This document shows positions 1 through 8,341 of a stretch of DNA of 44,449 nt, in pieces. A model generated the notes under the pieces. The model was not told the origin of the DNA, did not search any database, and saw only the letters and a list, made by a program, of their open reading frames with translations. Source of the stretch: Bacteroidota bacterium (GTDB lineage Bacteria > Bacteroidota > Bacteroidia > Chitinophagales > Chitinophagaceae); NCBI GenBank assembly GCA_018971025.1, contig JAGWVE010000011.1:1-44449 (forward strand), written 5' to 3'. The translations under genes and the position numbers were made by a program. The stretch's first letter is position 1; every line of letters starts with the position of its first letter.

Positions 1-20
1 TTCGCAAACCGCAATACATT

Positions 21-71
21 TTTTCTAACTCCTGCTTTTTTCTAACCTCTGCAATTTTCTAACGCAACCCA
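21..71. repeat. Three 17-bp direct repeats before divIC
   Basis: The 9-mer TTTTCTAAC occurs at 21-29, 38-46 and 55-63, exactly 17 bp apart. The three 17-bp units (21-37, 38-54, 55-71) fill the space up to the base before the divIC ATG. Units 1 and 2 are also similar outside the 9-mer (TCCTGCTT against CTCTGCAA); unit 3 diverges there. Each copy carries a TAA (26-28, 43-45, 60-62), and because 17 is not a multiple of 3 the stops fall in all three forward frames. Function is unknown. Confidence 0.75.
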
Positions 72-374
72 ATGAAAAAAATAACTACAATCATAAGTAA
101 CAAATACCTGCTTGCAGGATTATTTTTTATTGTATGGATGTTATTTTTTGACCAGCGCGATTATTTTCAGCAAAAGGAAAGAATGGCTGAACTTCAAAAA
201 TTAGAAGCCAAAAAAAAGTATTACCAGGAGCAAATTGAAAAAGCCAAAAAAGAGCTTGCCGATTTGCAAAATGATCCTGCGGCCCTCGAAAAATTTGCCC
301 GCGAACGCTACCTTATGAAGCGCGATGGCGAAGATGTTTACATTATTGAAGATTCTTTAGCCGCCACAAAATAA
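72..374 (+). CDS. divIC: Septum formation initiator family protein (DivIC/FtsB-like)
   Basis: A 100-aa bitopic inner-membrane protein. It has a short cytoplasmic N-terminus, one membrane segment at about residues 11-27, and a periplasmic coiled coil at about 30-70 rich in Lys, Glu, Gln and Leu. It ends in the conserved FARERYLMKRDGEDVYIIE block at about 75-93, typical of the DivIC/FtsB family. Family members join FtsQ/DivIB and FtsL at the division site and help activate septal peptidoglycan synthesis. Length and layout match the family. The gene is followed 29 bp later by a small ORF and then nth, so the three may be cotranscribed. The start is the ATG directly after the 17-bp repeats; no Shine-Dalgarno is visible. 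Confidence 0.88.
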   Translation: MKKITTIISNKYLLAGLFFIVWMLFFDQRDYFQQKERMAELQKLEAKKKYYQEQIEKAKKELADLQNDPAALEKFARERYLMKRDGEDVYIIEDSLAATK

Positions 375-403
375 AGGAAGGCCCTATCTCGTTTATAAGG
401 GGT

Positions 404-631
404 ATGGAAACGTTTAAAGAGGAAGATCTGCTATTATATCTCTACCAGGAGTGCCCCAAAGCTACTACGCAGGCCATCCATACTGCATTAGAAGAGGGAA
501 ATTATGAGCTCGAAGAACAGTTAAAAACACTTCGAAGATCCATTGCCCAATTAGGCGCCTTAGAACTTAAAAGACCCTCACTTTTTTCGTTAAAAGCGGT
601 TAAAAATTATTCTCAAAAAGTAGTGGATTAA
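404..631 (+). CDS. Small anti-sigma-like acidic protein, function unknown
   Basis: A 75-aa soluble protein with no signal peptide and no membrane segment. The N-terminal stretch EEDLLLYLYQE, followed by an alternating acidic/leucine helix and a C-terminal Pro-Ser segment ending in KNYSQK, resembles the cytoplasmic N-terminal part of Bacteroidota anti-sigma proteins. Those usually continue into a membrane helix, which is missing here. It lies between divIC and nth, 8 bp before nth, and is probably in the same transcript. The anti-sigma resemblance is my pattern judgement, not a demonstrated homology. Its open frame, compact spacing and codon use like its neighbours support a real gene. Confidence 0.7.
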   Translation: METFKEEDLLLYLYQECPKATTQAIHTALEEGNYELEEQLKTLRRSIAQLGALELKRPSLFSLKAVKNYSQKVVD

Positions 632-639
632 TCCTTTCC

Positions 640-1296
640 ATGACTAAAAAAGAAAGATACGCCGGAGTCATTGCCTATTTTGAAGCGCAAGTGCCTATCG
701 CAGAAACCGAGCTCGTTTACAACAATCCCTTTGAATTATTAGTAGCCGTTATTTTATCGGCTCAGTGCACCGACAAACGCGTGAATCTTACTACGCCATC
801 TATTTTTGCAAAATTTCCTACGCCACAAAAAATGGCAAAGGCAAGTTTTGATGAAATGTTTGCACTTATCAAAAGCATCTCTTACCCAAGCAATAAGTCT
901 AAGCATTTAATTGGCATGGCTAATTTGCTACTGTCAAAATTTGGAGGCCAAGTACCTATGACGGTAGAAGAATTAGTAGAGCTCCCGGGCGTGGGTAGAA
1001 AAACGGCCAATGTAATTACCAGTGTTATAGATCAGCAACCCAATATGGCCGTGGATACGCATGTGTTTAGGGTAAGCAAAAGACTAGGGTTGGTGGCACA
1101 AAAAGCGAGTACGCCCCTTGCCGTAGAAAAAGAGCTCATAAAAAATATTCCTTCTGAACTGGTGCATAAAGCACATCACTGGCTCATACTACATGGCAGG
1201 TACACTTGTCTTGCCCGAACGCCAAAATGCAACAGCTGTGGGCTGCAAGCAAATTGCCGTTATTACAATACCAAGGTATTAAAAGTCAAATCCTAA
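640..1296 (+). CDS. nth: Endonuclease III, base-excision repair DNA glycosylase/AP lyase
   Basis: A 218-aa protein of usual Nth length. It removes oxidised pyrimidines from DNA and cleaves the resulting abasic site. The helix-hairpin-helix signature LPGVGRKTA carries the catalytic lysine K121, and the catalytic aspartate is D139 in VDTHVFR. The C-terminal iron-sulfur loop is complete: C190, C197, C200 and C206 in the spacing C-x6-C-x2-C-x5-C. It follows the 75-aa ORF by 8 bp. Its last 18 bp overlap tail-to-tail with the 3' end of the large minus-strand outer-membrane protein gene. Confidence 0.97.
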   Translation: MTKKERYAGVIAYFEAQVPIAETELVYNNPFELLVAVILSAQCTDKRVNLTTPSIFAKFPTPQKMAKASFDEMFALIKSISYPSNKSKHLIGMANLLLSKFGGQVPMTVEELVELPGVGRKTANVITSVIDQQPNMAVDTHVFRVSKRLGLVAQKASTPLAVEKELIKNIPSELVHKAHHWLILHGRYTCLARTPKCNSCGLQANCRYYNTKVLKVKS

Positions 1297-4200
1297 AGAG
1301 AAGTAGTAGATAGGCTTTCCTTTAAATACGCCCTTCATTGGCCATGCAGCGTCTAGTTTCATAAAGTAGCCAAGTAGCGTACTTCTTACACCAAAACCAT
1401 AACCGCCAGCAAAAGGACCAAGTCCGCCTGCATCAAGTTTTACCACCACTGGGGAGTTGGCATCACTAATGACATCACCTGGGCGTTTAATGCCGTTGTA
1501 CTTTCCGTTCCATGCAGTGCCTAAATCAATAAACTGCGTGATTTGGAAGTTGCGAATAAATGCATTGTTGATGGGTTTGTTAAATATCGTCGCAAACAAA
1601 GGAAGTCTAAATTCGGAATTGATGACAAAAGCATTGTTGCCGTTTGCAATATTTTGTTGGTAGCCTCTCATGTTAACAGCAAGTGATTGAAACGCATAGC
1701 TCTGATCGAGTGCTGGAAAATTTTGACTGTTAAACTTAGGATTGATCCAACTATCAACACCTCCTAGGTAGTAGATAATTTTTTGTCCGCCCCACGAAAA
1801 ATCGGCAGCAGCTCTTCCGGCCCAAATAAAATTTCTATAAATTTTATAATAGTAACGTGCATCAAATCCTAGGTTAAGTGTTGCCTTGCCATTGTTTAAT
1901 TCTGTTTTTAATGTTGGCATATTAATGTCTAAGAAAACTTTATAACGAAGGCCGTTCCAAATATTTTGTGTTGTATTAATGGTATTGTCGTGAACATACT
2001 CGAGCCTAGAAACAATATATTTACTAATGGTATCATGGTAAGCAAGTGCACCGGGGTCTGGATAACCCACACTGTTATCGTAAGGTTTTAAAATACCTCT
2101 ATCAATACGAAGACCAAAAGTGGCGCGCAAACTTTTTACCTCATTAAAAGGATACGCCACATTACCTTGGTATAAATTGGTAATGAGCATATTACTAAAT
2201 GGTGTATTAAAGTAGTTGGTAACGTTGCTTCTATAATAGGTAACGCCCCAGTCTAACCTTTTTCTAAAGTTTTGGTAACTAAAAATGATGTCTTTGTCTT
2301 TTAAGTCGGTGCCAAAACGAATACCACCCATAAATTTCTGGTCTTCCAATAAATCACTGGTACCTACGCGTAAGTTAAAGTTGAAATTATTACCATTGTT
2401 TAGTTGAATAGGGCCTGCGCCACCTGCATAGGGCTGGTATCTATTGAGTAATAAATTATTTGAAAACCCACTTAAAATATAATCACTACTAAATTTAAGT
2501 CGGTAATCAAAAAGCCTTGTATCACTTAATATATTTTTTGCTTTAGCGCTTAGCAGCTCCGCCTTTTTAACAGCAAAACTATCAACGGGCTCGTCCGAAA
2601 ATTCAGATTGGAATAAGTTAGCCTTTGCAACAGTATCTCTGTTTTTCTTGTACACGATTGCTTTTCCTTCTGCTGCTCTAATATCATCCATTACTTTTTT
2701 CATGTAAGTAGTGGGTCTTAGATTGAGGTTTCTCTTTTTTAGTGCAATAGAATCTACGCGTAGTTTGTATAAAAATTTATAATCGCCTTCGCGCCTTACT
2801 TCGCTCACCTGACCTTTATCACCAGCGATTCTTGTTTCTAAAAGTGAGCTTTGGTAATTGGTAATTGGAAAAATGTAAGTAGAATCTTTGTATACCTGGA
2901 AATAACTAATGCTATCCGGCTTTTCTCTTTGCCAAGCATTTAGGGTAGAGTCAATTTCTTTTGGTGAAGCGTTGCGTAACATATCATCACCAATATGATA
3001 CAGCGTGTCTAGTCCATTTCTTTGGGTCGCAAAAAATCCAGCCCATCTGTTGCCTACACCGTTTTCGTCCGCTACAAACGTAAAGTGATTGGTGTTATAA
3101 CCCATTGGGTAACTAGCGTTTCCGTATTTTAAATTGGTAAGCTGTGTAATTTGTTTGTTTTTACTATTGTTTAAATAGTCCACCATAAACACATTGAAAT
3201 GGTATTTGCTAGGAATAGCCGTATCGGTATTAGGTGCGTAAGGGCTTGGTCTATTGGAAGCAAATAAAATGCCTGATTTATTCGGAAACGATACAAAACT
3301 TGGATGTATATCGTCGTATACATCATCTGTAAATTGTGTTAATTGGTTTTCTTCAATTTTATAGGTGTAAATATCGGTGTGACCATTTTTTGCAGCACTC
3401 ATGACTACATTGTTCGCATCAAGCATATAGGATGCGTCTAAAATTTGGTCGATACCAGCAATTTTTTGTTTGAATCTTTTGATATGGGTAACCACGTCGT
3501 ACACAAACATTTTAATGCTGCCTTCTTCCGTATATATCACCAGTAATTTGGTGCCTTTGTTATCCCAAGCCATAATCGGATAGTTGGGATTGATATCTCC
3601 CTGATTGGTTCTTACGCCAGATTTTAAAAGCACACGACCATCGTAAAAATTTTCCATCAGCTTTACACTGTAAATACCTCTGTTAAATTCTACTACCGCA
3701 TAATTGCTGCTTTTGGGATTTGGGTTGGCTTGAAATCTGAAATAATCTTTTTTAGAAACGTCTTCCGAAATATTCAATTGACCTTTTGGTGAATTTTTTC
3801 TTTGACGAATATCTTTAGCGTATTTCTCTTGTTCAAACTCCATGAAATCAGATAAGATTTCTTTAAATTTTTTCTTGCAAACTTTTAAACAAGCGCTGTT
3901 TAAATTTTTATAAATCCTCGCTAAGTAAAGTAGGTAAGTGATGTTTTCTTTTCTATATTTCTCTCCAACATAATTCCAAAATGCATGACCTGCAAGGGTT
4001 GGTTTGTCAAATGCAAATTGATAAAAAGTATTGTAGACACCACTTAACATGGCACTTTTAAGTGCATCATCTTTTTCTACGCTCCAATTTTCTGCAGCGT
4101 ACGCCACGTAGCCATCAAGCATCCATTTGGGTAAATCTAGCAGTGCTTGGTTACTTGCAAATTCTCCAATGTCTTCACCAAAGAGTAAATTGTCGGATAA

Positions 4201-4632
4201 AACTTTTGCAATACCTTCTTTGATTTGTCTTTTTAAGTTGGCGTGGTTGCCATCAAAGTATACAACAATTTTATTGTTTACAAGCTTAGTAAGACCACCA
4301 GCACTTTGCCAATCAGAACCAAGTCCAATATTGCTACTCTTGTAATCATCATAATTACTGTACACAATAATATTAGCCCTACGTTGTAAAGAATATTCAA
4401 CAAAATTTTCAATACCGCCTAATTCCTGCTCCGCCACCTGTGCCACATACTTGCCCAGCTCTACGCCACCTTGTGAAGTGTAGGTATTAAAATTGGGGGA
4501 TTGATGAAACTTCCATACCAATTTTTTATATTGTACTCTGTTTTTACCAAACTCAACAGCATTTACCTGCGCTTGGCTAAAAATCACCAAACTACTCATG
4601 ATAAAAATTAGTCCTATTCTTTTCAATTTCAT
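1279..4632 (-). CDS. Outer-membrane protein: degenerate peptidase domain, TolB-like propeller, surface-antigen barrel
   Basis: A 1117-aa protein with a signal peptide (about residues 1-21, ending SQAQ). Residues about 35-270 look like a gluzincin peptidase domain: LPKWMLDGYVAY at 167-178 matches the usual P-x-W-x-x-E-G-x-A-x-Y block. The position expected to read HExxH is KEGIA (138-142), and the later glutamate is Asp173, so zinc catalysis looks lost. Residues about 290-560 contain repeated WD40/TolB-type strands (for example GILFASNRPSP and KLLVIYTEEG). The last roughly 400 residues alternate like a D15/BamA-type barrel and end in FSLGFDF with a terminal Phe. The protein is probably an outer-membrane barrel with periplasmic domains. 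The cargo or partner is unknown. The gene overlaps nth convergently by 18 bp. Confidence 0.8.
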   Translation of the reverse strand: MKLKRIGLIFIMSSLVIFSQAQVNAVEFGKNRVQYKKLVWKFHQSPNFNTYTSQGGVELGKYVAQVAEQELGGIENFVEYSLQRRANIIVYSNYDDYKSSNIGLGSDWQSAGGLTKLVNNKIVVYFDGNHANLKRQIKEGIAKVLSDNLLFGEDIGEFASNQALLDLPKWMLDGYVAYAAENWSVEKDDALKSAMLSGVYNTFYQFAFDKPTLAGHAFWNYVGEKYRKENITYLLYLARIYKNLNSACLKVCKKKFKEILSDFMEFEQEKYAKDIRQRKNSPKGQLNISEDVSKKDYFRFQANPNPKSSNYAVVEFNRGIYSVKLMENFYDGRVLLKSGVRTNQGDINPNYPIMAWDNKGTKLLVIYTEEGSIKMFVYDVVTHIKRFKQKIAGIDQILDASYMLDANNVVMSAAKNGHTDIYTYKIEENQLTQFTDDVYDDIHPSFVSFPNKSGILFASNRPSPYAPNTDTAIPSKYHFNVFMVDYLNNSKNKQITQLTNLKYGNASYPMGYNTNHFTFVADENGVGNRWAGFFATQRNGLDTLYHIGDDMLRNASPKEIDSTLNAWQREKPDSISYFQVYKDSTYIFPITNYQSSLLETRIAGDKGQVSEVRREGDYKFLYKLRVDSIALKKRNLNLRPTTYMKKVMDDIRAAEGKAIVYKKNRDTVAKANLFQSEFSDEPVDSFAVKKAELLSAKAKNILSDTRLFDYRLKFSSDYILSGFSNNLLLNRYQPYAGGAGPIQLNNGNNFNFNLRVGTSDLLEDQKFMGGIRFGTDLKDKDIIFSYQNFRKRLDWGVTYYRSNVTNYFNTPFSNMLITNLYQGNVAYPFNEVKSLRATFGLRIDRGILKPYDNSVGYPDPGALAYHDTISKYIVSRLEYVHDNTINTTQNIWNGLRYKVFLDINMPTLKTELNNGKATLNLGFDARYYYKIYRNFIWAGRAAADFSWGGQKIIYYLGGVDSWINPKFNSQNFPALDQSYAFQSLAVNMRGYQQNIANGNNAFVINSEFRLPLFATIFNKPINNAFIRNFQITQFIDLGTAWNGKYNGIKRPGDVISDANSPVVVKLDAGGLGPFAGGYGFGVRSTLLGYFMKLDAAWPMKGVFKGKPIYYFSLGFDF

Positions 4633-4692
4633 ATCCGAACTTTAGTGTTTTAAAATTAGTCAATTACCTTGTAAAATTTTCATAAAACGCGC

Positions 4693-5328
4693 ATGATCCA
4701 TATCAAAGCCTTCACTTTTAGCCCAATTTCAGAAAATACCTATGTTTTATACAATGACAAGGGCAAAGCTATCATAATAGATCCTGGATGTTACTTTCCC
4801 GCAGAACAAGAAACGTTAAAAAATTTCATCACAGATACTGGTTTAACGCCCGTGCAGCTCCTCAATACCCATTGTCACCTCGATCATGTGTTTGGCAATA
4901 AATGGGTGCATGAAACCTACGGGCCAGAACTTTTTATTCATCCAAACGAAGCTTCCATGCTAGAGTTGGCGCCTATTTCTGGGGAACGCTGGGGTTTGCC
5001 CTTTCAAAACTATACGGGACCGCTACATTTTTTAAATGATGGTGACACCGTTTTGCTAGATGATACTGTCATTCAGGTGATTTTGGCCCCTGGGCATTCT
5101 CCGGGAAGCATATGCTTTTACCTGCCTAATCAAGGTGATTTAATTGGTGGGGATGTTTTGTTTAGAGGCAGCATTGGCAGAACTGATTTGCCGGGTGGCG
5201 ACAGTGAAACCTTGTTAACGAGTATTCGAGAAAAACTTTGGGTACTACCCGATGAAACCGTTGTGTATTCGGGCCATGGTATAAAAACCACCATCGGCTA
5301 CGAAAAACGAAACAACCCTTTTTTATAA
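4693..5328 (+). CDS. MBL-fold metallo-hydrolase, glyoxalase II-like
   Basis: A 211-aa cytoplasmic protein of the metallo-beta-lactamase fold. The metal motif THCHLDH places H60, H62, D64 and H65. It is followed by APGHSPGS (third histidine), GGDVLF (bridging aspartate) and VYSGHG (last histidine), so the binuclear site is complete. Length and motif order fit the short glyoxalase II-like/YcbL-type hydrolases that act on thioesters such as S-lactoylglutathione. The C-terminal substrate domain of classical GloB is absent, so the substrate cannot be named. It is divergent from the outer-membrane protein gene and overlaps the next minus-strand gene by 6 bp at the 3' end. Confidence 0.92.
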   Translation: MIHIKAFTFSPISENTYVLYNDKGKAIIIDPGCYFPAEQETLKNFITDTGLTPVQLLNTHCHLDHVFGNKWVHETYGPELFIHPNEASMLELAPISGERWGLPFQNYTGPLHFLNDGDTVLLDDTVIQVILAPGHSPGSICFYLPNQGDLIGGDVLFRGSIGRTDLPGGDSETLLTSIREKLWVLPDETVVYSGHGIKTTIGYEKRNNPFL

Positions 5329-7497
5329 AGTTGGCTTGCCCGCCGTAAAGGCCTTCAAAAGTAAGAGCCCTATGTTTTTATGCGGTGGAATATAATCTTG
5401 AAAACTGCTTTTTGCCGAACCCTTTAACTGTTCGTTCAATTGTTTCCAGATATCTGGCCATACTAAATCCTGCCCTTTTTCCAGCGCTGCAGCTATATGG
5501 CTCAAAATTGCAGCATTGATGACGCCTTTTCCTATTTGCTTAGAGGAAATTACCTGTGCTTGAGGCGCGCGACTGAGTACGGCCGCTAATTTTTGATACC
5601 CGCCACAACTTCCTAGTAGCACAAGTTTTGCGCTACTATCGACGCTTGCAATGGTATGGTTGGCATAATAGCTATGGCCTCTATGAACGAATATAGTAGG
5701 GATTATTTGTTGGGCATTTAAATGACGCGTTAAACTGTCTTGTGCCTTTAGGTCAAGCTCGGTTTTTTCGTCGAGTGGTGTGTTGGCATAGATACTCAGT
5801 TTCCCATTGCTGCTACTTACTTCGGTCCAATATTTTTGTTTGTTTATTTTCCAGCCAGGCTTGTTAAAGCTATTGACAAATGCATTAAATATTTGCGCGC
5901 CATCTTTATCGCCATAAAAATATTGTCTAATAATAATTTTGTGTTGACTGTTTTGTAATGCTTGAAAACCAAGTAGCGTTGCTGCATCCACAATCCTGTT
6001 GTTTAAAATGTTTGATGGATTGTTTGTTACATATGCACTACAAAGTGTGTCAAGTATTGCATATAGCGCGCTTTTTTTATTTTTTCTAATTTCTGTGCGT
6101 AGTAAATTTTGGATGCTGGTATCTGTGATACTTGAAAAAGCGCTAGCAACATCCACTGCATCTTCTAGCGAAGGAGATGTATCTAAATCACTTGCAAAGC
6201 TTTGCATATAATAGGTGCGTGCATTTGTAGGCATATGCGCTAAAAAATCTTGTAGCGTATTATAGTTGGCAGCGATACTAATAAATTTTCTAAAATAATC
6301 TTGATGTACCATTTCAAATAAAACACTAGTACTGGTGCTGCCTAATTTTTTAATAATAAGCGGATAGACGCCTGCTACAAAGCTTGAAGTATAGAGTTCG
6401 TCAGCACCCAGCACTGCTATATAATAAAGTGCTTCTGGAGATAAGTTTTCTAGTTTTTTAAACCTGATATTTGCGGCTTCGGTTTGGTGTAAACCATTGA
6501 TATCATTCACATACAGCTCCATCACACGGCTTTTAAGTTTTGTTAAAAGCGCTGCTTCTGCCACCAGTGTTTGACCTTCTTTTTTTCTTTGCACCTGTGC
6601 AATTCTAGTTCGCACCAATAATGAAAAATAATTTTGTGCTTGGTCTTCGGTTATCAGGGGTGTAATGGTGTCGATGCTCATCCGTTTTGTATACAGCTCG
6701 TCTAAAAACGGGAAATAATAACGTCCCGTTTTCATAAAAGCAAGCCTGCCAATCCATGTTACAAGTGGATGATGGATCGACTGTATTTTTTTACCTAGTG
6801 CACTGGGGGCTGCTGCATAATTGTATACCATTTCCGCATTGTTAAAAGCGGCTGCAATGAGTAAACTATCGGCGTATCTGTTGGTTGAAATGTCGGCCCC
6901 TTGTTTGTCGAGTATTTGTAAAATTTGACCTGGGTTGTTTTGGCAGTTTTTTAAAACGAGTATATCTCTTGCTGCAGCATAGCCAATATTATCTGTAAAA
7001 CTTCCTGTAGCAAGTATACAATTTCCTATGGCACTGTTTTCGTTTTCAATAACAGTACTCATGTTAAGCCCTCTAGCACTTAAGCGCATAGCAGTATTAA
7101 ATACTTTGATGCCAGCAACTATTTCTACGGCATTCATTTTATTTAATTTGAGCTGGGTATTAAATTCAAATAGTAAATTATGAATGCCGCGTAACCATTT
7201 AAATTTTTCATTATCCGTTTTAACCGCAGACGATTCTATCCATTTTCTGGCGTCCTCAATCAGGGTGTGCAATTGATATATTGAACTTGAATCCTGTGCG
7301 GTAGCAAACTCGTTTACCAGGTCTTTTTCAGACTTCACAATATAATCGTGACTTAATTGCCTGATGGCTGGAATGGGTGGCATTTCGTTTTGGCCCGCAA
7401 CAGTTTGTGCACTTAGGCTAACGCTGCATACAACCGCTAAAAGCCAGATGCTTAATCGCAAAGGAGCTATTTTAGATATGTTAGCCTTAGTATTCAT
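5323..7497 (-). CDS. Secreted 724-aa protein with a possible separase/CHAT-like His-Cys dyad
   Basis: I recognise no named family over the full length. Residues 1-30 form a signal peptide (hydrophobic core SIWLLAVVCSVSL, then SAQ), so the protein is exported. Residues about 45-560 are mostly helical with repeat-like character. The C-terminal part has strand-rich VHRGHSYY (604-611), followed 23 residues after H608 by LVLLGSCGGY (625-634) containing C631. A histidine after a strand, then a Gly-Ser/Cys-Gly loop after a hydrophobic strand, is the active-site layout of clan CD cysteine peptidases, and the short spacing is close to that of separase. The region after it (KQIGKGVINAAI, then helices) fits the end of such a domain. 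Peptidase activity is inference. It is a single gene facing the two-component pair, and no partner can be assigned. Confidence 0.75.
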   Translation of the reverse strand: MNTKANISKIAPLRLSIWLLAVVCSVSLSAQTVAGQNEMPPIPAIRQLSHDYIVKSEKDLVNEFATAQDSSSIYQLHTLIEDARKWIESSAVKTDNEKFKWLRGIHNLLFEFNTQLKLNKMNAVEIVAGIKVFNTAMRLSARGLNMSTVIENENSAIGNCILATGSFTDNIGYAAARDILVLKNCQNNPGQILQILDKQGADISTNRYADSLLIAAAFNNAEMVYNYAAAPSALGKKIQSIHHPLVTWIGRLAFMKTGRYYFPFLDELYTKRMSIDTITPLITEDQAQNYFSLLVRTRIAQVQRKKEGQTLVAEAALLTKLKSRVMELYVNDINGLHQTEAANIRFKKLENLSPEALYYIAVLGADELYTSSFVAGVYPLIIKKLGSTSTSVLFEMVHQDYFRKFISIAANYNTLQDFLAHMPTNARTYYMQSFASDLDTSPSLEDAVDVASAFSSITDTSIQNLLRTEIRKNKKSALYAILDTLCSAYVTNNPSNILNNRIVDAATLLGFQALQNSQHKIIIRQYFYGDKDGAQIFNAFVNSFNKPGWKINKQKYWTEVSSSNGKLSIYANTPLDEKTELDLKAQDSLTRHLNAQQIIPTIFVHRGHSYYANHTIASVDSSAKLVLLGSCGGYQKLAAVLSRAPQAQVISSKQIGKGVINAAILSHIAAALEKGQDLVWPDIWKQLNEQLKGSAKSSFQDYIPPHKNIGLLLLKAFTAGKPTL

Positions 7498-7619
7498 GGT
7501 AGAACCTTGTAAAAATACAACCTTATAACCCAGTTGGAGGCTTATTTTGTTAAAGCCAACCTAAAAGGCTTAACAATTACATAATATTCTTAAAACATGG
7601 CTTTACCAATCTTTAAAAT

Positions 7620-7627
7620 TAAATTTG
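7620..7627 (+). promoter_or_regulatory. Bacteroidota -7 box for the two-component operon
   Basis: TAAATTTG matches TAnnTTTG exactly, 19 bases before the response-regulator ATG at 7647. No clear -33 TTTG is visible. Confidence 0.5.
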
Positions 7628-7646
7628 TGTAAATTATTATAGCGCC

Positions 7647-8333
7647 ATGGCTGCTGCCCCCATTAAAAAAATATTGATTGCCGACGACGAACCCGATATT
7701 TTAGAAATAGTGGGCTATAATTTACGCAAAGAAGGCTATGAGGTTCATACGGCTAAAAATGGCGATGAAGCAGTTGATCTAGCAAAAAAAATTAAACCAG
7801 ACTTACTTATACTGGATATCATGATGCCTAAAAAAACGGGCATCGAAGTTTGTGAAATTTTACGTGCTCAAACGGCGTTTAAAGAAACGCTCATCATTTT
7901 TTTAACAGCTATGAGTGATGAGGCTTCACAAATAACAGGTCTCGAAATAGGTGCAGATGACTATGTCAATAAACCTATTTCTCCTAAAGTACTTGTTAGT
8001 CGTGTAAATGCACTCTTTAGAAGGGTTTTACCCAAAGACGCTTCTACTATTTTACAGTTTGGATCTATGCAAATTGATACCGTTAAATTTATGGTTACCA
8101 TTAGCGGCGAAGAAAAAGTATTGGCTAAAAAAGAATTTGAATTGCTACACTTGTTGGCATCAAGGCCAGGTCGCGTTTTTTTACGCAACGAAATACTCTC
8201 ACAAATTTGGGGTAACGAAGTGATTGTTGGAGACCGAACAATTGATGTACATATCCGAAAAATCAGACAAAAATTAGGGCTTGATTGTATTACCACTGTT
8301 AAAGGCGTGGGATATAAGTTTGATTTGCCTTAA
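7647..8333 (+). CDS. OmpR/PhoB-family response regulator
   Basis: A 228-aa two-domain transcription regulator. The receiver (about residues 8-125) has the acidic pair D13/D14, the phospho-acceptor D57 in LILDIMMP, the switch T87 and the conserved K109 in NKPI. The C-terminal winged helix (about 130-228) contains KEFELLHLLAS and the recognition-helix block VGDRTIDVHIRKIRQKLG, ending VKGVGYKF, which is typical of OmpR/PhoB proteins. The gene lies 8 bp before its partner histidine kinase. PhoB is the closest known type by sequence feel, but no phosphate genes are nearby, so the signal is not assigned. Confidence 0.93.
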   Translation: MAAAPIKKILIADDEPDILEIVGYNLRKEGYEVHTAKNGDEAVDLAKKIKPDLLILDIMMPKKTGIEVCEILRAQTAFKETLIIFLTAMSDEASQITGLEIGADDYVNKPISPKVLVSRVNALFRRVLPKDASTILQFGSMQIDTVKFMVTISGEEKVLAKKEFELLHLLASRPGRVFLRNEILSQIWGNEVIVGDRTIDVHIRKIRQKLGLDCITTVKGVGYKFDLP

Positions 8334-8341
8334 TTTGCAGT

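Noticed and set aside
7507..7520. TTGTA-AAAA-TACAA hairpin upstream of the 724-aa protein gene
   Set aside because: The stem is only five AT-rich base pairs and probably reflects the overlapping promoter-like sequence.
7961..8296. A 111-codon minus-strand frame inside the response regulator
   Set aside because: The response regulator on the plus strand has all conserved residues; the opposite frame is a shadow.
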